A stretch of 64,000 nt of DNA from Colwellia sp. PAMC 21821 (GCF_002077175.1 NZ_CP014943.1:868001-932000); one strand, 5' to 3'. Shown: positions 32,207-42,731, counted from the first letter of the stretch. The notes: generated from the letters alone by a model not told the origin. Numbers and translations: made by a program.

Positions 32207-33052
32207 TTAATACATTAAGGTATAAAGCTTACGTCGATATTTACTGACTAATGCATCACCATCCGGTAACGATTTCAGCACATCAAGTAATAAATCTTTA
32301 CTGGCTGTATCTGCGCCATCTTTTTGTACCAGTAAAAATAGAATCGTCAGTGCTTCGTCATTGCGATTAACTTGGCTATATTGCGCGGCTAATTTTTGTT
32401 GCAGCTCAATATTATCAGGATCACTTTCTAACTGTTGCTCTAACGCTTGAATCTCAGGAGAATCAGCAGCCTGAGTGGCTAGCTCTAATCTTGCCATTAA
32501 TGATTGATAACTACTGTCTTGATCGACCATTTTAATGCTTTTCAACAACGCTTCTGCTTCTGTAATCTTGCCAGTTTGAATATATACATTAGCTAGCACT
32601 AATTTAATATCAGCGCGTTCGTTGTCAAGTTGGAAAGCTTGAGTGATAACAGGAAATGCTTCAGCAACTTTATTTTCGGCTAAAAGTTCATTAGCTTGCG
32701 CCAATAAAACATCTTGCTCTTTAGGTAGGTATTTACCTAAAAACTCATTAATGGTTTCATCAGTTTGTGGTCCGGTAAGACCATCAAGTGGCTGGCCGTC
32801 TTTTACTAATATTACGGTTGGTAAGCCTTGAATGCCAAATTGTTGAGCTATTTGTCCCTGAGTTTCGCAATCTACTGTTGTAAATAATATTGTGTCGCTA
32901 TAGTTTGCCAATGCACGAGTCAACTTATCTCTTAGTTCAACACTTTCAGGTATTTGTTGAGCCCAAAAATCAAGCAATACAAGTTTGTTTTTTGATTCTT
33001 CGATAATAACTTGTTGAAAGTTTTCTAAGGTGATCGCGAGAGAATTTGTCAT
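32207..33052 (-). CDS. CnoX/YbbN-like thioredoxin-TPR co-chaperone
   Basis: A thioredoxin-fold domain (about residues 1-105) is followed by tetratricopeptide-type helices. The end DALVSKYRRKLYTLMY closely matches my memory of E. coli YbbN (CnoX). The CxxC site is replaced: the region reads LLDFWAQQIPESVEL with no cysteine, so it should not act as an oxidoreductase. I start at ATG 33050-33052 (MTNSLAITLENFQQ). The open frame extends 16 residues upstream to 33100 with a hydrophobic stretch that could mimic a signal peptide, but family members are cytoplasmic. It probably protects or hands over unfolded proteins to GroEL/DnaK. Confidence 0.85.
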   Translation of the reverse strand: MTNSLAITLENFQQVIIEESKNKLVLLDFWAQQIPESVELRDKLTRALANYSDTILFTTVDCETQGQIAQQFGIQGLPTVILVKDGQPLDGLTGPQTDETINEFLGKYLPKEQDVLLAQANELLAENKVAEAFPVITQAFQLDNERADIKLVLANVYIQTGKITEAEALLKSIKMVDQDSSYQSLMARLELATQAADSPEIQALEQQLESDPDNIELQQKLAAQYSQVNRNDEALTILFLLVQKDGADTASKDLLLDVLKSLPDGDALVSKYRRKLYTLMY

Positions 33053-33363
33053 CAATGCAGTTCCAATAATAAAGAGATATGCTAATTTAAGTGGGGTCAA
33101 ACGCTAAAGATGCAAGCAAATGGACTAAATATTTCTTTTAAGCTGTGATTATAAATTAGGCCCAGTATATAACAATAGCATTAGTAAACTGCTCAGCTAG
33201 AACTTTTAAAGGCCCTGCCCGACAACTGTTTGATAAATATTTGACTAATAAACGGTCCTATTTTTAGCTGAATTTAAAACGAGCGGTTGAGCATTTAGTT
33301 TGACCCTGTAGTTTAATAAGTTCATAATTTGTCGGAATTTTTTGTTTTGAATTAGGTAGTTAA
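33053..33363. other. intergenic region between divergent cnoX-like and HDOD genes
   Basis: About 310 bases, AT-rich, that must contain the two divergent promoters. I see no RNA gene, repeat or confident promoter in it. Confidence 0.4.
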
Positions 33364-34512
33364 ATGTCATTAGATAAGATCATTATTGTTTTCGCCGTAA
33401 TTACCTCTATCTTATGGTACTTAAATCGAGGAAAAAGCAGTAGAAAAACTAATCGTGCTCAGAGTATTATTGCTAGACGCAGTAAATCCCCAACGGTTAA
33501 GTTACGCAGCATATCATCAAGCCCTCAGGCGCATGTAAACCTTATTCCTAAACAAAGTGATGTAATAAATAACTCCGAAGATTTTCTGGATTTTAAATTA
33601 CTACGTTTTGATAGTTTCAATAAAAAACAGCAGCAAACAATTAATGAAATGAGTCAATGCATTCGTCAACCGAACCCCTTATTGCTAAACTTGACGAGCG
33701 GCGAGCTTGAGCCAAAAGAGTTAATAGCGCTGATAAAGTCAGATGCAGAAATGACGGCCAAAATCATTAACACCGTGAATTCTTCACTTTTTTCCTTGCG
33801 ACAACCCATAGAGAGCATTCATCATGCCATTGTATTTATGGGGGTAACGGCGGTAAAAAGTATCGCTATACAGTTTATCTTGCAACAAAGTCTATCATTT
33901 GAAAATAAAGCCCAAGCAGCGGCCTATAAAAAAATATGGATATCTAGTTATTTGGCGAGTTCCTTTGTATTTTTGCTTGCCAAACATTTAGATAAGGAAA
34001 ATGCGGCTGAATTATCGACCTTATGTTTGCTAATAAGCTTGGGAGATATGACGATGCTCTCTTATAAACCATCAATAGCCAAGCTCTATTTGAGCCAGAC
34101 TTCATTGTACGAAAGAGTGCGCGACAGCCAATTATCTTTGGATATCAATTCGTCTGTAATCGGCAAAGTATTAGCCGAGCGCTGGCAGCTACCCAAATCC
34201 ATTGTCGAGGGCATTGGCAACAGCCTAGGCCCCTTAATTAATGATAAATTATACAGTGACCGGCCAATTGAAGAAGCTCAAAACACTTTGCTATGTTATT
34301 TTTCATGCCGCCTAGGTGATTTAATTGCCTTTGACAGTGTTAAGGATATTTTTAAGGTTGGAGACGATGGTGTAGAGGCGTTTAATAACTTAGATTTCTT
34401 TCATGTACAAAAAAATATTGAACAAGTCGGGCTAGAAAAAATAAGCCATTTATTCAGAGATCAAAGTTTTATAAGCAAGGCAAAGAAGCTCATTGCTCAG
34501 ATAGCCGTGTAG
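33364..34512 (+). CDS. HDOD-domain protein with N-terminal membrane segment
   Basis: A 382-aa protein. Residues 4-20 are hydrophobic (IIIVFAVITSILWYL), followed by a basic linker. An HDOD domain occupies about residues 90-290: LLNLTSGELEPKELIALIKSDAEMTAKIINTVNSSLFSLRQPIESIHHAIVFMGVTAVKSIAIQF is its signature. HDOD proteins are signalling or scaffold proteins related to HD hydrolases, usually lacking the catalytic residues. There is no enzymatic output domain. The function is unknown; the gene stands alone. Confidence 0.8.
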   Translation: MSLDKIIIVFAVITSILWYLNRGKSSRKTNRAQSIIARRSKSPTVKLRSISSSPQAHVNLIPKQSDVINNSEDFLDFKLLRFDSFNKKQQQTINEMSQCIRQPNPLLLNLTSGELEPKELIALIKSDAEMTAKIINTVNSSLFSLRQPIESIHHAIVFMGVTAVKSIAIQFILQQSLSFENKAQAAAYKKIWISSYLASSFVFLLAKHLDKENAAELSTLCLLISLGDMTMLSYKPSIAKLYLSQTSLYERVRDSQLSLDINSSVIGKVLAERWQLPKSIVEGIGNSLGPLINDKLYSDRPIEEAQNTLLCYFSCRLGDLIAFDSVKDIFKVGDDGVEAFNNLDFFHVQKNIEQVGLEKISHLFRDQSFISKAKKLIAQIAV

Positions 34513-34781
34513 GCATTGCGCCCTTGGTGATTTTTTAGCTTATTCATTGAGTCGTGCAACGAATACAAGAAAAGCAAGGTGACTATTTATAGGGATTATT
34601 TTTAGGGAGTATATAGGGAAAATAAAAAGTATTTTTTACGTTTTTTTCTAAACTTAATTTTCGTAAAGTACTGCACATTGCTTGATGTAAAGTTAAAGCT
34701 CTTTTCCTCGCTTAAATTCCCAAAAGCGTTAAATATGAGGTTCAGAGCGTTTAACTTTTATTAAATAACCACGATTATCGC

Positions 34782-35936
34782 TTAAACTTTTTGCAATAAT
34801 TCGCGAGCAATAATCACTTTTTGAATTTCACTCGTGCCTTCATAAATTGAAGTAACACGCACGTCACGCGCCATACGCTCAAGTGGGTATTCTTTAATAT
34901 AGCCTGCACCGCCCATCAACTGTAAAGCATCGTAACAAGCTTTATTGGCATTTTCAGTGGCAAATAATTTCGCCATTGAAGCGGCCATACCAAATGGTTG
35001 GCCTTGATCTTTAGTATATGCAGCTTGCATCAGGAGTAATCGTGCAGCTTCCATCTCAGTATAACGCTCTGCTAGCGTCCATTGAAGACCTTGAAAGTTT
35101 GACAGTGATTGACCAAATTGCTTACGGTCAACAATATAAGCTTTAGCATAATCAAGTGCGGCAAGACCAACACCTAATGCTAAAGAACCAATACCAATAC
35201 GACCACCAGCCAATTCACCTACGGCAACGCCAAAACCTTTATTTTCTGCGCCCATCATCGATGATGCTGGCACACGACAATTGTTAAATTGTACTTCATT
35301 AGTTGGTGACGCTTTTTGGCCCATTTTTTCTTCAGCTTTACCAATGGTAATGCCTGCAGTATCGGCTTCAACAATAAAGCACGAAATACCCTTACCTTTT
35401 TTTGCCTCAGGGTCAGTTACTGCCCAAACCACAAATACATCAGCGAACGAGCCGCTAGTAATATAGAGCTTACTGCCATTAATAATATAATGTTCGCCGT
35501 CTTTAACCGCTTGAGTTTTCATGCCTGCAGGGTCTGAGCCTGCAGTTGCTTCAGTTAAACAAAAGCCACCAGCACGATATTCACCACTACAAATTTTTGG
35601 CAGGTATTTATTTTTTTGTTCTTCGTTACCTACCGCTTGAATAACTTCAGCGACCATATTAGTCACCGATGTTGTAACAGCCGTTGATGCACAAGCACGC
35701 GCTATTTCGGTAATCGCCAAACTAAAGGCTACAGTGCCAGCTTCAACACCGCCATATTCAGCTTTAATATTTAAGCCCATAAAACCTAACTCATTTAATT
35801 GAGCCAAGTTTTTTAAAAACAAATTTTGATCCCTTGTTTCATCAAGCTTTGCTGCTACAGGTGCTAACTCACTATCGGCAAATTTACGTGCCATATCTTG
35901 AATCATTATTTGTTCTTCAGTTAAAGACAAATTCAT
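34782..35936 (-). CDS. acyl-CoA dehydrogenase
   Basis: FAD-dependent enzyme that oxidises acyl-CoA to trans-2-enoyl-CoA. Family signatures are FCLTEATAGSDPAGMKTQAVKDGEHYIINGSKLYITSG (flavin/substrate site) and LMGGAGYIKEYPLERMARDVRVTSIYEGTSEIQKVIIAREL, whose Glu in IYEGT is the catalytic base position of the MCAD/SCAD group. Start at ATG 35936 (MNLSLTEEQIMIQDMAR); the frame to 35972 adds 12 residues without support. The chain length is typical (384 aa). The substrate (short/medium or branched chain) cannot be told from sequence by eye. Confidence 0.9.
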   Translation of the reverse strand: MNLSLTEEQIMIQDMARKFADSELAPVAAKLDETRDQNLFLKNLAQLNELGFMGLNIKAEYGGVEAGTVAFSLAITEIARACASTAVTTSVTNMVAEVIQAVGNEEQKNKYLPKICSGEYRAGGFCLTEATAGSDPAGMKTQAVKDGEHYIINGSKLYITSGSFADVFVVWAVTDPEAKKGKGISCFIVEADTAGITIGKAEEKMGQKASPTNEVQFNNCRVPASSMMGAENKGFGVAVGELAGGRIGIGSLALGVGLAALDYAKAYIVDRKQFGQSLSNFQGLQWTLAERYTEMEAARLLLMQAAYTKDQGQPFGMAASMAKLFATENANKACYDALQLMGGAGYIKEYPLERMARDVRVTSIYEGTSEIQKVIIARELLQKV

Positions 35937-36100
35937 CAAATTTCTCACTTTTATTAGCTGAATATCTATCATTACCGGTTAACTGGAAAGTTTATACGCG
36001 ATGTTAAAAAAGCCTGATAGATAATTATTACAACTAAGGTAAATAAAGTAATACTAAGTGCAAACTACCCACTTAGTATGTGTATATATATATTTATAAC

Positions 36101-36123
36101 AAAAACGCGCCAAAGCGCGTTTA
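36101..36123 (-). terminator. terminator after uppP
   Basis: AACGCGC and GCGCGTT pair around CAAA (36104-36121). On the minus strand the stem is followed by TTTGTT, about 30 bases past the uppP stop. Confidence 0.75.
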
Positions 36124-36149
36124 TTTATAAGTTAAATGTATTGTAACAA

Positions 36150-36950
36150 TTATCCGACAACAAACCAAAGCAGACCTACGCCAAGCACTAAACGATAAAC
36201 CACAAATGGCATCATGCCTATTTTGTTGACTACAATAAGAAAATAATGAATACAAGCATAAGCACTAACAAACGCTATCACACTGCCTAAGCCCATTGCT
36301 GACCAGTCTACAGCTCCAGCTTCTAGAATCAGCTTTAAGGTCAAATAACTGCCAGCCATAGCAATAGCAGGAATAGAGAGTAAAAAAGAAAAACGCGCGG
36401 CGTTTTCTCTACTTAAACCTAACATCAAGCCGATAGTCATCGTAATACCAGAGCGTGATGTTCCCGGAATTAGCGCTATTGCTTGCGCTAGCCCAATTAA
36501 CATAGCGCCTTTAAAACCTAAATTTTCAATGCTCTTGTTTTGTTTCGCTTTAATGTCAGCAAAGCCAAGTAAAAAGCCAAATAATAATGTTGTCGCGGCA
36601 ATAACCAGTGCGCTACGCAAATGTTCTTCAATAAAGTCTTTACCAAGTAAACCAAATAATCCTGCTGGTATAGTGGCAAAAATAATCCACCAAGCTAATT
36701 TACCATCGAAATTATCGCGTTCGCCTTTCAGTGTGCCAAACCATGCAACGGCCATATTGCCCACTTCTTTACGAAAATATAATACTACCGCGAATAAAGT
36801 ACCAACATGCACGGCAACATCAAACGCCAAACCTTGATCTTCCCAGCCAAAAACAGCCGATGGTAAAATTAAATGTGCCGAACTCGAAATCGGCAAAAAT
36901 TCGGTTAAGCCTTGTATTAACGCTAAAATAAAAACTTCAATTGTGCTCAT
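36150..36950 (-). CDS. uppP: undecaprenyl-diphosphate phosphatase
   Basis: Integral membrane phosphatase (BacA type, 266 aa) that recycles undecaprenyl pyrophosphate to the lipid carrier used in cell-wall synthesis. The two family motifs are present: [17 protein letters not shown] near residue 15, and [35 protein letters not shown] near residue 165. It lies five bases after folK in a folB-folK-uppP run. Confidence 0.96.
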   Translation of the reverse strand: MSTIEVFILALIQGLTEFLPISSSAHLILPSAVFGWEDQGLAFDVAVHVGTLFAVVLYFRKEVGNMAVAWFGTLKGERDNFDGKLAWWIIFATIPAGLFGLLGKDFIEEHLRSALVIAATTLLFGFLLGFADIKAKQNKSIENLGFKGAMLIGLAQAIALIPGTSRSGITMTIGLMLGLSRENAARFSFLLSIPAIAMAGSYLTLKLILEAGAVDWSAMGLGSVIAFVSAYACIHYFLIVVNKIGMMPFVVYRLVLGVGLLWFVVG

Positions 36951-36955
36951 ACTGA

Positions 36956-37462
36956 TTATATTTCCTTATTTACTCTTGCCCAAATTAAAGGCACTTTTTT
37001 TAACTGCTGTTGATTTTTATCGTATTGTCGCCATAACTCTTCATAGCTTTGTTCAACAATAGGGTGAACCAAATGCCCGGCTATTTCAGCTAACGGCCAT
37101 AAAACAAAAGCATTTTTAGTAATTTCATCACGTGGTATTTGGGCGGGTTCTTCTGTAATAACCACGTCATAAAGTAATAAATCTAAATCTAAAGTACGTG
37201 GACTAAACTTCTTAGCATACTGACTTCGACCATGAGCAAACTCTATTTTGCGTAGTGTTTCGGCAACGTCAGTTAGGGTTAGCTCAGTACTTACCCCAGC
37301 CACCATATTGTAAAATGCTTTACCCGCAAAGCCGACCGCTTCACTTTCAAATAACGATGATAAGGTTAACGTACCAAAAGCATCCGTTAATGCATTAAGT
37401 CCCTGCTCAATATAATGTTGACGATTGATATTACTACCAAGCGAAATATATATTTCAGCCAT
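36956..37462 (-). CDS. folK: 2-amino-4-hydroxy-6-hydroxymethyldihydropteridine diphosphokinase
   Basis: Pyrophosphorylates hydroxymethyl-dihydropterin in folate synthesis (168 aa). [19 protein letters not shown] at the start and [13 protein letters not shown] near residue 90 are the HPPK signatures. The start overlaps the folB stop by one base, matching consecutive steps of the same pathway. Confidence 0.95.
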   Translation of the reverse strand: MAEIYISLGSNINRQHYIEQGLNALTDAFGTLTLSSLFESEAVGFAGKAFYNMVAGVSTELTLTDVAETLRKIEFAHGRSQYAKKFSPRTLDLDLLLYDVVITEEPAQIPRDEITKNAFVLWPLAEIAGHLVHPIVEQSYEELWRQYDKNQQQLKKVPLIWARVNKEI

Positions 37463-37833
37463 TACAATGCTTGGCCTAACAGCGTGGTACCACGTTCTAT
37501 TTCAACACCAACTGTTTTAGCGTTATGTACCGCAGTGGGTTTCATTAATTTCAAACGCAACCAAGGGATTTGATATTCATCGATAAGAAATGTGGCAATA
37601 CGTTCAGCAAGTGTTTCAATTAAATCAACCGGATTCGCATTAGCAAACTCGACTATAGCTTCAGAAATTGCTGCGTAATCAAGCGTTTTAGCTAGCTCAT
37701 CATTCTCCGCCGCATTGGCCGTATTCCAGCCCATGGCTAAGTCGATGACGAGTGTTTGCTTTATTTCTTTTTCCCATGGGTAAAAACCAATGGTTGTTTG
37801 AAAGGTTAATCCTTCAATATAGACTTTATCCAC
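37462..37833 (-). CDS. folB: dihydroneopterin aldolase
   Basis: Cleaves dihydroneopterin to hydroxymethyl-dihydropterin, the step before FolK. Length 123 aa. Motifs are MDKVYIEGLTFQTTIGFYPWEKEIKQTLVIDL and the lysine-containing LRLKLMKPTAV. First gene of the folB-folK-uppP group, divergent from plsY. Confidence 0.94.
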   Translation of the reverse strand: MDKVYIEGLTFQTTIGFYPWEKEIKQTLVIDLAMGWNTANAAENDELAKTLDYAAISEAIVEFANANPVDLIETLAERIATFLIDEYQIPWLRLKLMKPTAVHNAKTVGVEIERGTTLLGQAL

Positions 37834-38026
37834 ACTAAAACCTTATTTATGCAACGGCGTAATCGAATAGAACAAACAATCGCCACACTTGCTTTAAAAA
37901 TAAATGGCGAGTTTACCTGTGCGGGTCTAGAAAAACTAGTAAACATCACGCTACAATGGCAAAAAGCTAAAAAGAAATGCTTATTTTTACAGCTTTTGCT
38001 AACAACTGCTTTGGAAGGAGCTGAGT

Positions 38027-38626
38027 ATCACAAGTTTACTTGTCACATTTATAATGGTTGTTATGGCTTACTTAGTAGGTTCAATTTCGAGTGCCATTTT
38101 ACTTTGCAAGTTATTGAACTTACCTGATCCTCGCGCTACTGGTTCTAAAAACCCTGGTGCTACAAATGTATTACGCATTAGTAATAAATTCGTTGCCGCC
38201 GCTGTGCTTATTTTTGACATACTCAAAGGCACATTACCCGTATGGGGTGGCTACTTTTTAGGTTTAGACCCCGTATACTTAGGCATTATCGCTGTCGCGG
38301 CTTGTTTAGGGCACATGTACCCAATATTTTTCAATTTTGAAGGTGGGAAAGCTGTTGCAACAGCATTTGGCGTGCTTTTACCTATTGGTTTAGATTTAGG
38401 TGGGTTACTTGTTTTAACCTGGTTATTAGTCGCTAAAGTTACACGTTATTCAAGCTTAGCTGCCATTGTTACTGTATCAATGGCACCTATTTATACTTGG
38501 TTATTGAAACCTATTTATGTCTACCCTGTGTTAATGTTATCTGGGCTAATTATCTTTCGACATAGAGAAAATATAATCAGACTTATACAGGGCACAGAAT
38601 CAAAAATATCCTTTAATAAAAAATAA
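38027..38626 (+). CDS. plsY: glycerol-3-phosphate acyltransferase PlsY (start uncertain)
   Basis: Inner-membrane enzyme that acylates glycerol-3-phosphate from acyl-phosphate. Motifs are [33 protein letters not shown] and [19 protein letters not shown]. The first standard start, ATG 38054, leaves only eight residues before GSISS and has no ribosome-binding site. The sequence GGAAGGAG at 38013-38020 lies six bases before an in-frame ATC at 38027, which would restore a full first membrane helix ([16 protein letters not shown]). I list the extended form as a hypothesis; the conservative CDS is 38054-38626 (190 aa). Confidence 0.85.
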   Translation: MTSLLVTFIMVVMAYLVGSISSAILLCKLLNLPDPRATGSKNPGATNVLRISNKFVAAAVLIFDILKGTLPVWGGYFLGLDPVYLGIIAVAACLGHMYPIFFNFEGGKAVATAFGVLLPIGLDLGGLLVLTWLLVAKVTRYSSLAAIVTVSMAPIYTWLLKPIYVYPVLMLSGLIIFRHRENIIRLIQGTESKISFNKK

Positions 38627-38657
38627 CGTCGCTGCTTAGCGGGTATATTTAAGCAAT

Positions 38658-39707
38658 TTAAATAGGCGCTAAAGTATCTAGTGGCCAACGCGGCGTTGCT
38701 TTAAAAGTTAAGTCTGTATCTACACCAGCTTTTAAACGCTGCAAACCTGCGTAGGCAATCATGGCACCGTTATCGGTACAAAACTCAGGTCTAGGGTAGA
38801 ATACTTCGCCGCCAAGCTTCTTCGTAATCTCGGCTAACTTTTCTCTTAACGCTGTATTAGCACTCACACCACCGGCAATAACTAAACGACTTAAATCACA
38901 TTGTTTTAATGCTCTTTTACATTTAATGGCCAACGTATCAACTACCGCTTCTTGAAAGGCATAAGCGATATCAGCTTGTGTTTGCGCTTTTTGCTCGGGA
39001 GTTAATGCTTCTTTTTCTTCTTTTCGGATGGTATTTGCCGCTGACGTTTTTAAACCACTAAAGCTAAAGTCTAGACCTGGTCTATCGGTCATAGGCCGCG
39101 GAAATTTATAACGACCTTTTCGACCACTTTCTGCCATTTTGGCTAATACCGGACCACCAGGATAATCAAGCCCAAGTAGTTTGGCTGTTTTATCAAATGC
39201 TTCACCGGCAGCGTCATCAACAGACTCGCCAAGAAGTTCATAGTGACCGATACCATCAACACGCACTAACATAGTGTGACCACCCGACACTAATAAAGCT
39301 ACAAATGGGAAGTCAGGGACATTTTCTTCCAGCATTGGCGCTAATAAATGCCCTTCCATATGATGTACAGGTACAGCAGGTAAGTTCCAGCCATAAGCCA
39401 AACTTCGACCAATTGAACAGCCAACTAATAAAGCGCCAACCAAGCCAGGTCCTGCAGTATAAGCAACACCATCTAAGTCTGCCGGTGTTAAGTTAGCGTC
39501 AGCGAGTACTTCTTTGATTAAAGGAATCGTTTTACGCACATGATCACGTGATGCCAACTCAGGTACTACTCCACCATAATCAGCATGAACGGCAATTTGG
39601 CTATATAACCTGTGAGCCACTATGCCTTCGGGTAAATTACCTTCACCATCATCGTAAATGGCAATACCGGTTTCATCACAAGAAGTTTCAATACCTAAAA
39701 TTCGCAT
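38658..39707 (-). CDS. tsaD: tRNA N6-threonylcarbamoyladenosine synthase, catalytic subunit
   Basis: Transfers the threonylcarbamoyl group to A37 of ANN-decoding tRNAs with TsaB and TsaE. The metal-binding HMEGH is at residues 116-120. [21 protein letters not shown] and the late [13 protein letters not shown] and [12 protein letters not shown] segments define the ASKHA-type fold. Length 349 aa. It is divergent from rpsU, a conserved arrangement. Confidence 0.97.
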   Translation of the reverse strand: MRILGIETSCDETGIAIYDDGEGNLPEGIVAHRLYSQIAVHADYGGVVPELASRDHVRKTIPLIKEVLADANLTPADLDGVAYTAGPGLVGALLVGCSIGRSLAYGWNLPAVPVHHMEGHLLAPMLEENVPDFPFVALLVSGGHTMLVRVDGIGHYELLGESVDDAAGEAFDKTAKLLGLDYPGGPVLAKMAESGRKGRYKFPRPMTDRPGLDFSFSGLKTSAANTIRKEEKEALTPEQKAQTQADIAYAFQEAVVDTLAIKCKRALKQCDLSRLVIAGGVSANTALREKLAEITKKLGGEVFYPRPEFCTDNGAMIAYAGLQRLKAGVDTDLTFKATPRWPLDTLAPI

Positions 39708-40101
39708 AGTTTTTCTTTACCTAGCAGGGTTACATCAATAGAAGAAGTCGACTAATTGCTAGCATTCAGAAAGCAGTTGTCATTTGGCCGATGATTTTAC
39801 CTATGCCACAAGCAACTTTCAATTTATAGCGTATAAAAGATAGTTAAATTTATTTTAAAGCGCCCACAGCCAGCAATAGGTCAACGAAAACAACGTAATT
39901 ATTAACATTCCCTGACTACGGCTATTTTATAGAAGGCAATTTAAGCAAAATATGGCCGAAAAAGTTATTACTCCTTTACATTAGCGTATCGTTCGCATTA
40001 GAATATGTCACCAATTTTTAATAGAGTGGGTGAAGATGAGGCCATGTGGCTGAAATCAGACACCGATTTAATATAGATTTCTAACTAAGGTAACATAGTA
40101 C
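39708..40101. promoter_or_regulatory. divergent promoter region tsaD / rpsU with candidate rpsU promoter
   Basis: About 390 bases without a gene. A plausible sigma-70 promoter for the rpsU operon is TTTACA (39975-39980), an 18-base spacer and TAGAAT (39999-40004). This gives an mRNA leader near 90 bases. I did not resolve the tsaD promoter on the other strand. Confidence 0.5.
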
Positions 40102-40317
40102 ATGCCAGTAATTAAAGTAAGAGAAAACGAACCATTTGACGTTGCATTACGTCGTTTTAAACGTTCATGTGAAAAAGCAGGTATCCTTTCAGAAGTTCGC
40201 CGTCGCGAATCTTACGAAAAGCCAACTTGGGAACGTAAGCGTAAAAAAGCAGCAGCAGTAAAACGTGCAGCTAAAAAAGTTTCTCGTGAGAACGCTCGTC
40301 GCGTTCGCATGTACTAA
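40102..40317 (+). CDS. rpsU: 30S ribosomal protein S21
   Basis: 71-aa basic ribosomal protein required for initiation on structured mRNAs. [27 protein letters not shown] and the Lys/Arg-rich C-terminus are nearly invariant in gammaproteobacteria. First gene of the macromolecular synthesis operon (rpsU-yqeY-dnaG-rpoD). Confidence 0.98.
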   Translation: MPVIKVRENEPFDVALRRFKRSCEKAGILSEVRRRESYEKPTWERKRKKAAAVKRAAKKVSRENARRVRMY

Positions 40318-40375
40318 GAATATAATACCTTAGTAAATCCTAAGCCAACTGAGTTAACTTAAGCGTAAATTACAT

Positions 40376-40822
40376 ATGAGTCTACTTAGCCAACTTAATG
40401 ATGAAATGAAAATTGCCATGCGTGCCAGAGACAAACTTCGTCTTGGCGTAATTCGTATGGCAAAATCTGCGATAAAGCAGGCAGAAATAGACCACAATAC
40501 AGAAGCAACTGATGAAAATATCATTGTTTTGTTGACCAAAATGGTTAAACAACGCAAAGAATCTATCAAAATGTTTACTGAAGGTGGTCGCGATGAATTA
40601 GCAGCTAAAGAAGCCGCAGAAATAGTCGCCTTAGAAGATTTTCTACCGCAGCCGTTATCAGCAGATGAAATTAACCAACTGATCACAAAAGCAATTGCCG
40701 ATACCGGTGCAGCTTCAATGGCTGATATGGGTAAAGTAATGGCGGTGTTAAAACCGCAAATGCAAGGCAAAGCTGACATGGGCGCTGTAAGTGGCCAAAT
40801 CAGAGCGATTTTAAAAAGTTAG
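40376..40822 (+). CDS. GatB/YqeY domain protein
   Basis: 148-aa YqeY-family protein related to the tRNA-interacting tail of amidotransferase GatB. The sequence MSLLSQLNDEMKIAMRARDKLRLGVIRMAKSAIKQAEID and ADMGAVSGQIRAILK are typical. It is commonly inserted between rpsU and dnaG in gammaproteobacteria. The biochemical role is not established. Confidence 0.93.
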   Translation: MSLLSQLNDEMKIAMRARDKLRLGVIRMAKSAIKQAEIDHNTEATDENIIVLLTKMVKQRKESIKMFTEGGRDELAAKEAAEIVALEDFLPQPLSADEINQLITKAIADTGAASMADMGKVMAVLKPQMQGKADMGAVSGQIRAILKS

Positions 40823-40973
40823 TTAAACTTCCTTTTGAACTTCAATGTTCATTCTGAATATAAACCGCGATAGCTTAGGCCTCGCGGTTTTATTTTAATT
40901 AGAGTGCAATAACTTACTATTCTCCTAACCTTATTTGTGTAGAATAGTGTTTTATCTGGATGTATTGATATTT

Positions 40974-42731
40974 ATGGCTGGTATGATCCCTAGACAGTTT
41001 ATTGATGACTTGTTGGCAAGAGCCGATATTGTAGAATTGATAGATTCTCGCGTACCATTAAAGAAAGCAGGTAAAAATTACCAAGCTTGCTGTCCATTTC
41101 ATACCGAAAAATCGCCCTCTTTTAGTGTTAGCCAAGATAAACAATTTTATCACTGCTTCGGCTGTGGTGAACACGGTAATGCCATTTCATTTTTGATGGA
41201 GTTTGACCGTCTAGAGTTTCCAGATGCCGTTGAAGAGTTAGCTTCCCATTACAATATGGACGTGCCACGCGAACAAAACACGCGCTCACCAGCACAACAA
41301 AAACAAGATCAAAAAGCCTACATACAAAAACAAGACGACTATGAATTAATGGCGCAAATAAGCCGTTTCTTTCAACAACAATTAAAAGTTGCGTCTGATA
41401 AAGATGTTGCCATAGACTACCTAAAAGGTCGGGGCTTAAGCGGCGAAATAGTTAAGCGCTTTGGCATAGGTTACATCAGTGATGCCTGGGATGGCATGAT
41501 GAAAGTCTTTGGTCGCAGTGGTCAAATAAATCAACAGCTCGTTGATTTAGGTATGGCTATTCAAGGTGATAAAAATAAACCCTATGACCGCTTCAGAGGT
41601 CGCATTCAATTTCCAATTCGTGATAAACGTGGCAGAGTTATCGGCTTTGGTGGCCGCGTATTAAGTGACGGCACCCCTAAATATCTAAACTCACCAGAAA
41701 CCCGTATTTATCATAAAGGCCAAGAACTCTATGGTTTATTCGAAGCCAAACAAGCCATTAAACAATTAACCCGCTTAGTGGTAGTTGAAGGCTATATGGA
41801 TGTAGTTGCACTTGCTCAACACGGTGTTGATTACGCGGTTGCCTCACTTGGCACAGCAACAACGCCCGAACAACTACAAACGTTATTTCGTACCGTAAAA
41901 GAAGTAATTTGTTGTTACGATGGCGATCGGGCTGGTCGCGACGCCGCATGGCGCGCAATGGATAATGCCCTACCTTTGATTCAAGATGGTTATAGCTTAA
42001 AATTTGTTTTCTTACCTGACGGACAAGATCCCGACTCCATGATCCGCGAGCAAGGCCAAGCTGCTTTTGAGCAAATATTAGATAATGCCACGCCATTGTC
42101 ACAATTTTTGTTTGAGCACTTATTAAGTAGAATTGATATGAGTTCTCCTGAGGGAAAAGGAGCCGCTGTTGGTGCTTTTCAACCTTATTTAGCCAAGTTA
42201 CCGGAAAGTAATCTTAAAGACGCCATTGTGACCAAATTAGCCAATCAGTTTGGCGCAAGTAATGAAATGCAATTAAAAAAATTACATAAAAACTTCGCTA
42301 ACGTCACTGAAAATAAAGCGAAAGCTAAGCGTCCTAAAATCACCCCAGTAAGACTCGCTATTGCATTATTACTTGAGCATCCCCATATAGTAGAAATATT
42401 ACCCGACCCGGCAATTTTAAATGAATTGAATATGCCAGGTATTCCTTTGCTAAATACACTGTTAGCATTGTGTAAGAAAAATCCAAAGGTAAATAGTGCC
42501 CAATTAATTGAGCACTTTAGAGGCCAGGAAGCCGGAAAACAGTTAACAAAATTGATGTGTTTAGAACATCATGTTGAAGCAGAAAACGCCGAAAGCATGT
42601 TTTTAGATTTAATTGAAAACTTTTTAAATGTTTTTATTGAACAACGCACAGAGCAATTATTAGAAAAAGAACGTAACGGCGGATTAACGTTAACCGAGAA
42701 GCAAGAATTGCACGGTTTACTTAGCGCATAG
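40974..42731 (+). CDS. dnaG: DNA primase
   Basis: Makes RNA primers at the replication fork (585 aa from the chosen start). The zinc-binding ligands are Cys40, His43, Cys61 and Cys64 (CCPFHTEKSPSF and CFGCGEHG). The TOPRIM core contains VVVEGYMDVVALAQHG and CYDGDRAGRDA. The C-terminal helicase-binding domain is divergent. I start at ATG 40974 (MAGMIPRQFIDDLLARADI), which aligns with E. coli MAGRIPRVFI; the frame upstream to 40935 adds 13 unsupported residues. Confidence 0.96.
   Translation: MAGMIPRQFIDDLLARADIVELIDSRVPLKKAGKNYQACCPFHTEKSPSFSVSQDKQFYHCFGCGEHGNAISFLMEFDRLEFPDAVEELASHYNMDVPREQNTRSPAQQKQDQKAYIQKQDDYELMAQISRFFQQQLKVASDKDVAIDYLKGRGLSGEIVKRFGIGYISDAWDGMMKVFGRSGQINQQLVDLGMAIQGDKNKPYDRFRGRIQFPIRDKRGRVIGFGGRVLSDGTPKYLNSPETRIYHKGQELYGLFEAKQAIKQLTRLVVVEGYMDVVALAQHGVDYAVASLGTATTPEQLQTLFRTVKEVICCYDGDRAGRDAAWRAMDNALPLIQDGYSLKFVFLPDGQDPDSMIREQGQAAFEQILDNATPLSQFLFEHLLSRIDMSSPEGKGAAVGAFQPYLAKLPESNLKDAIVTKLANQFGASNEMQLKKLHKNFANVTENKAKAKRPKITPVRLAIALLLEHPHIVEILPDPAILNELNMPGIPLLNTLLALCKKNPKVNSAQLIEHFRGQEAGKQLTKLMCLEHHVEAENAESMFLDLIENFLNVFIEQRTEQLLEKERNGGLTLTEKQELHGLLSA

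Noticed and set aside
37849..38127. 92-aa frame between folB and plsY
   Set aside because: It overlaps plsY in another frame, has no family resemblance and its start has no ribosome-binding site.
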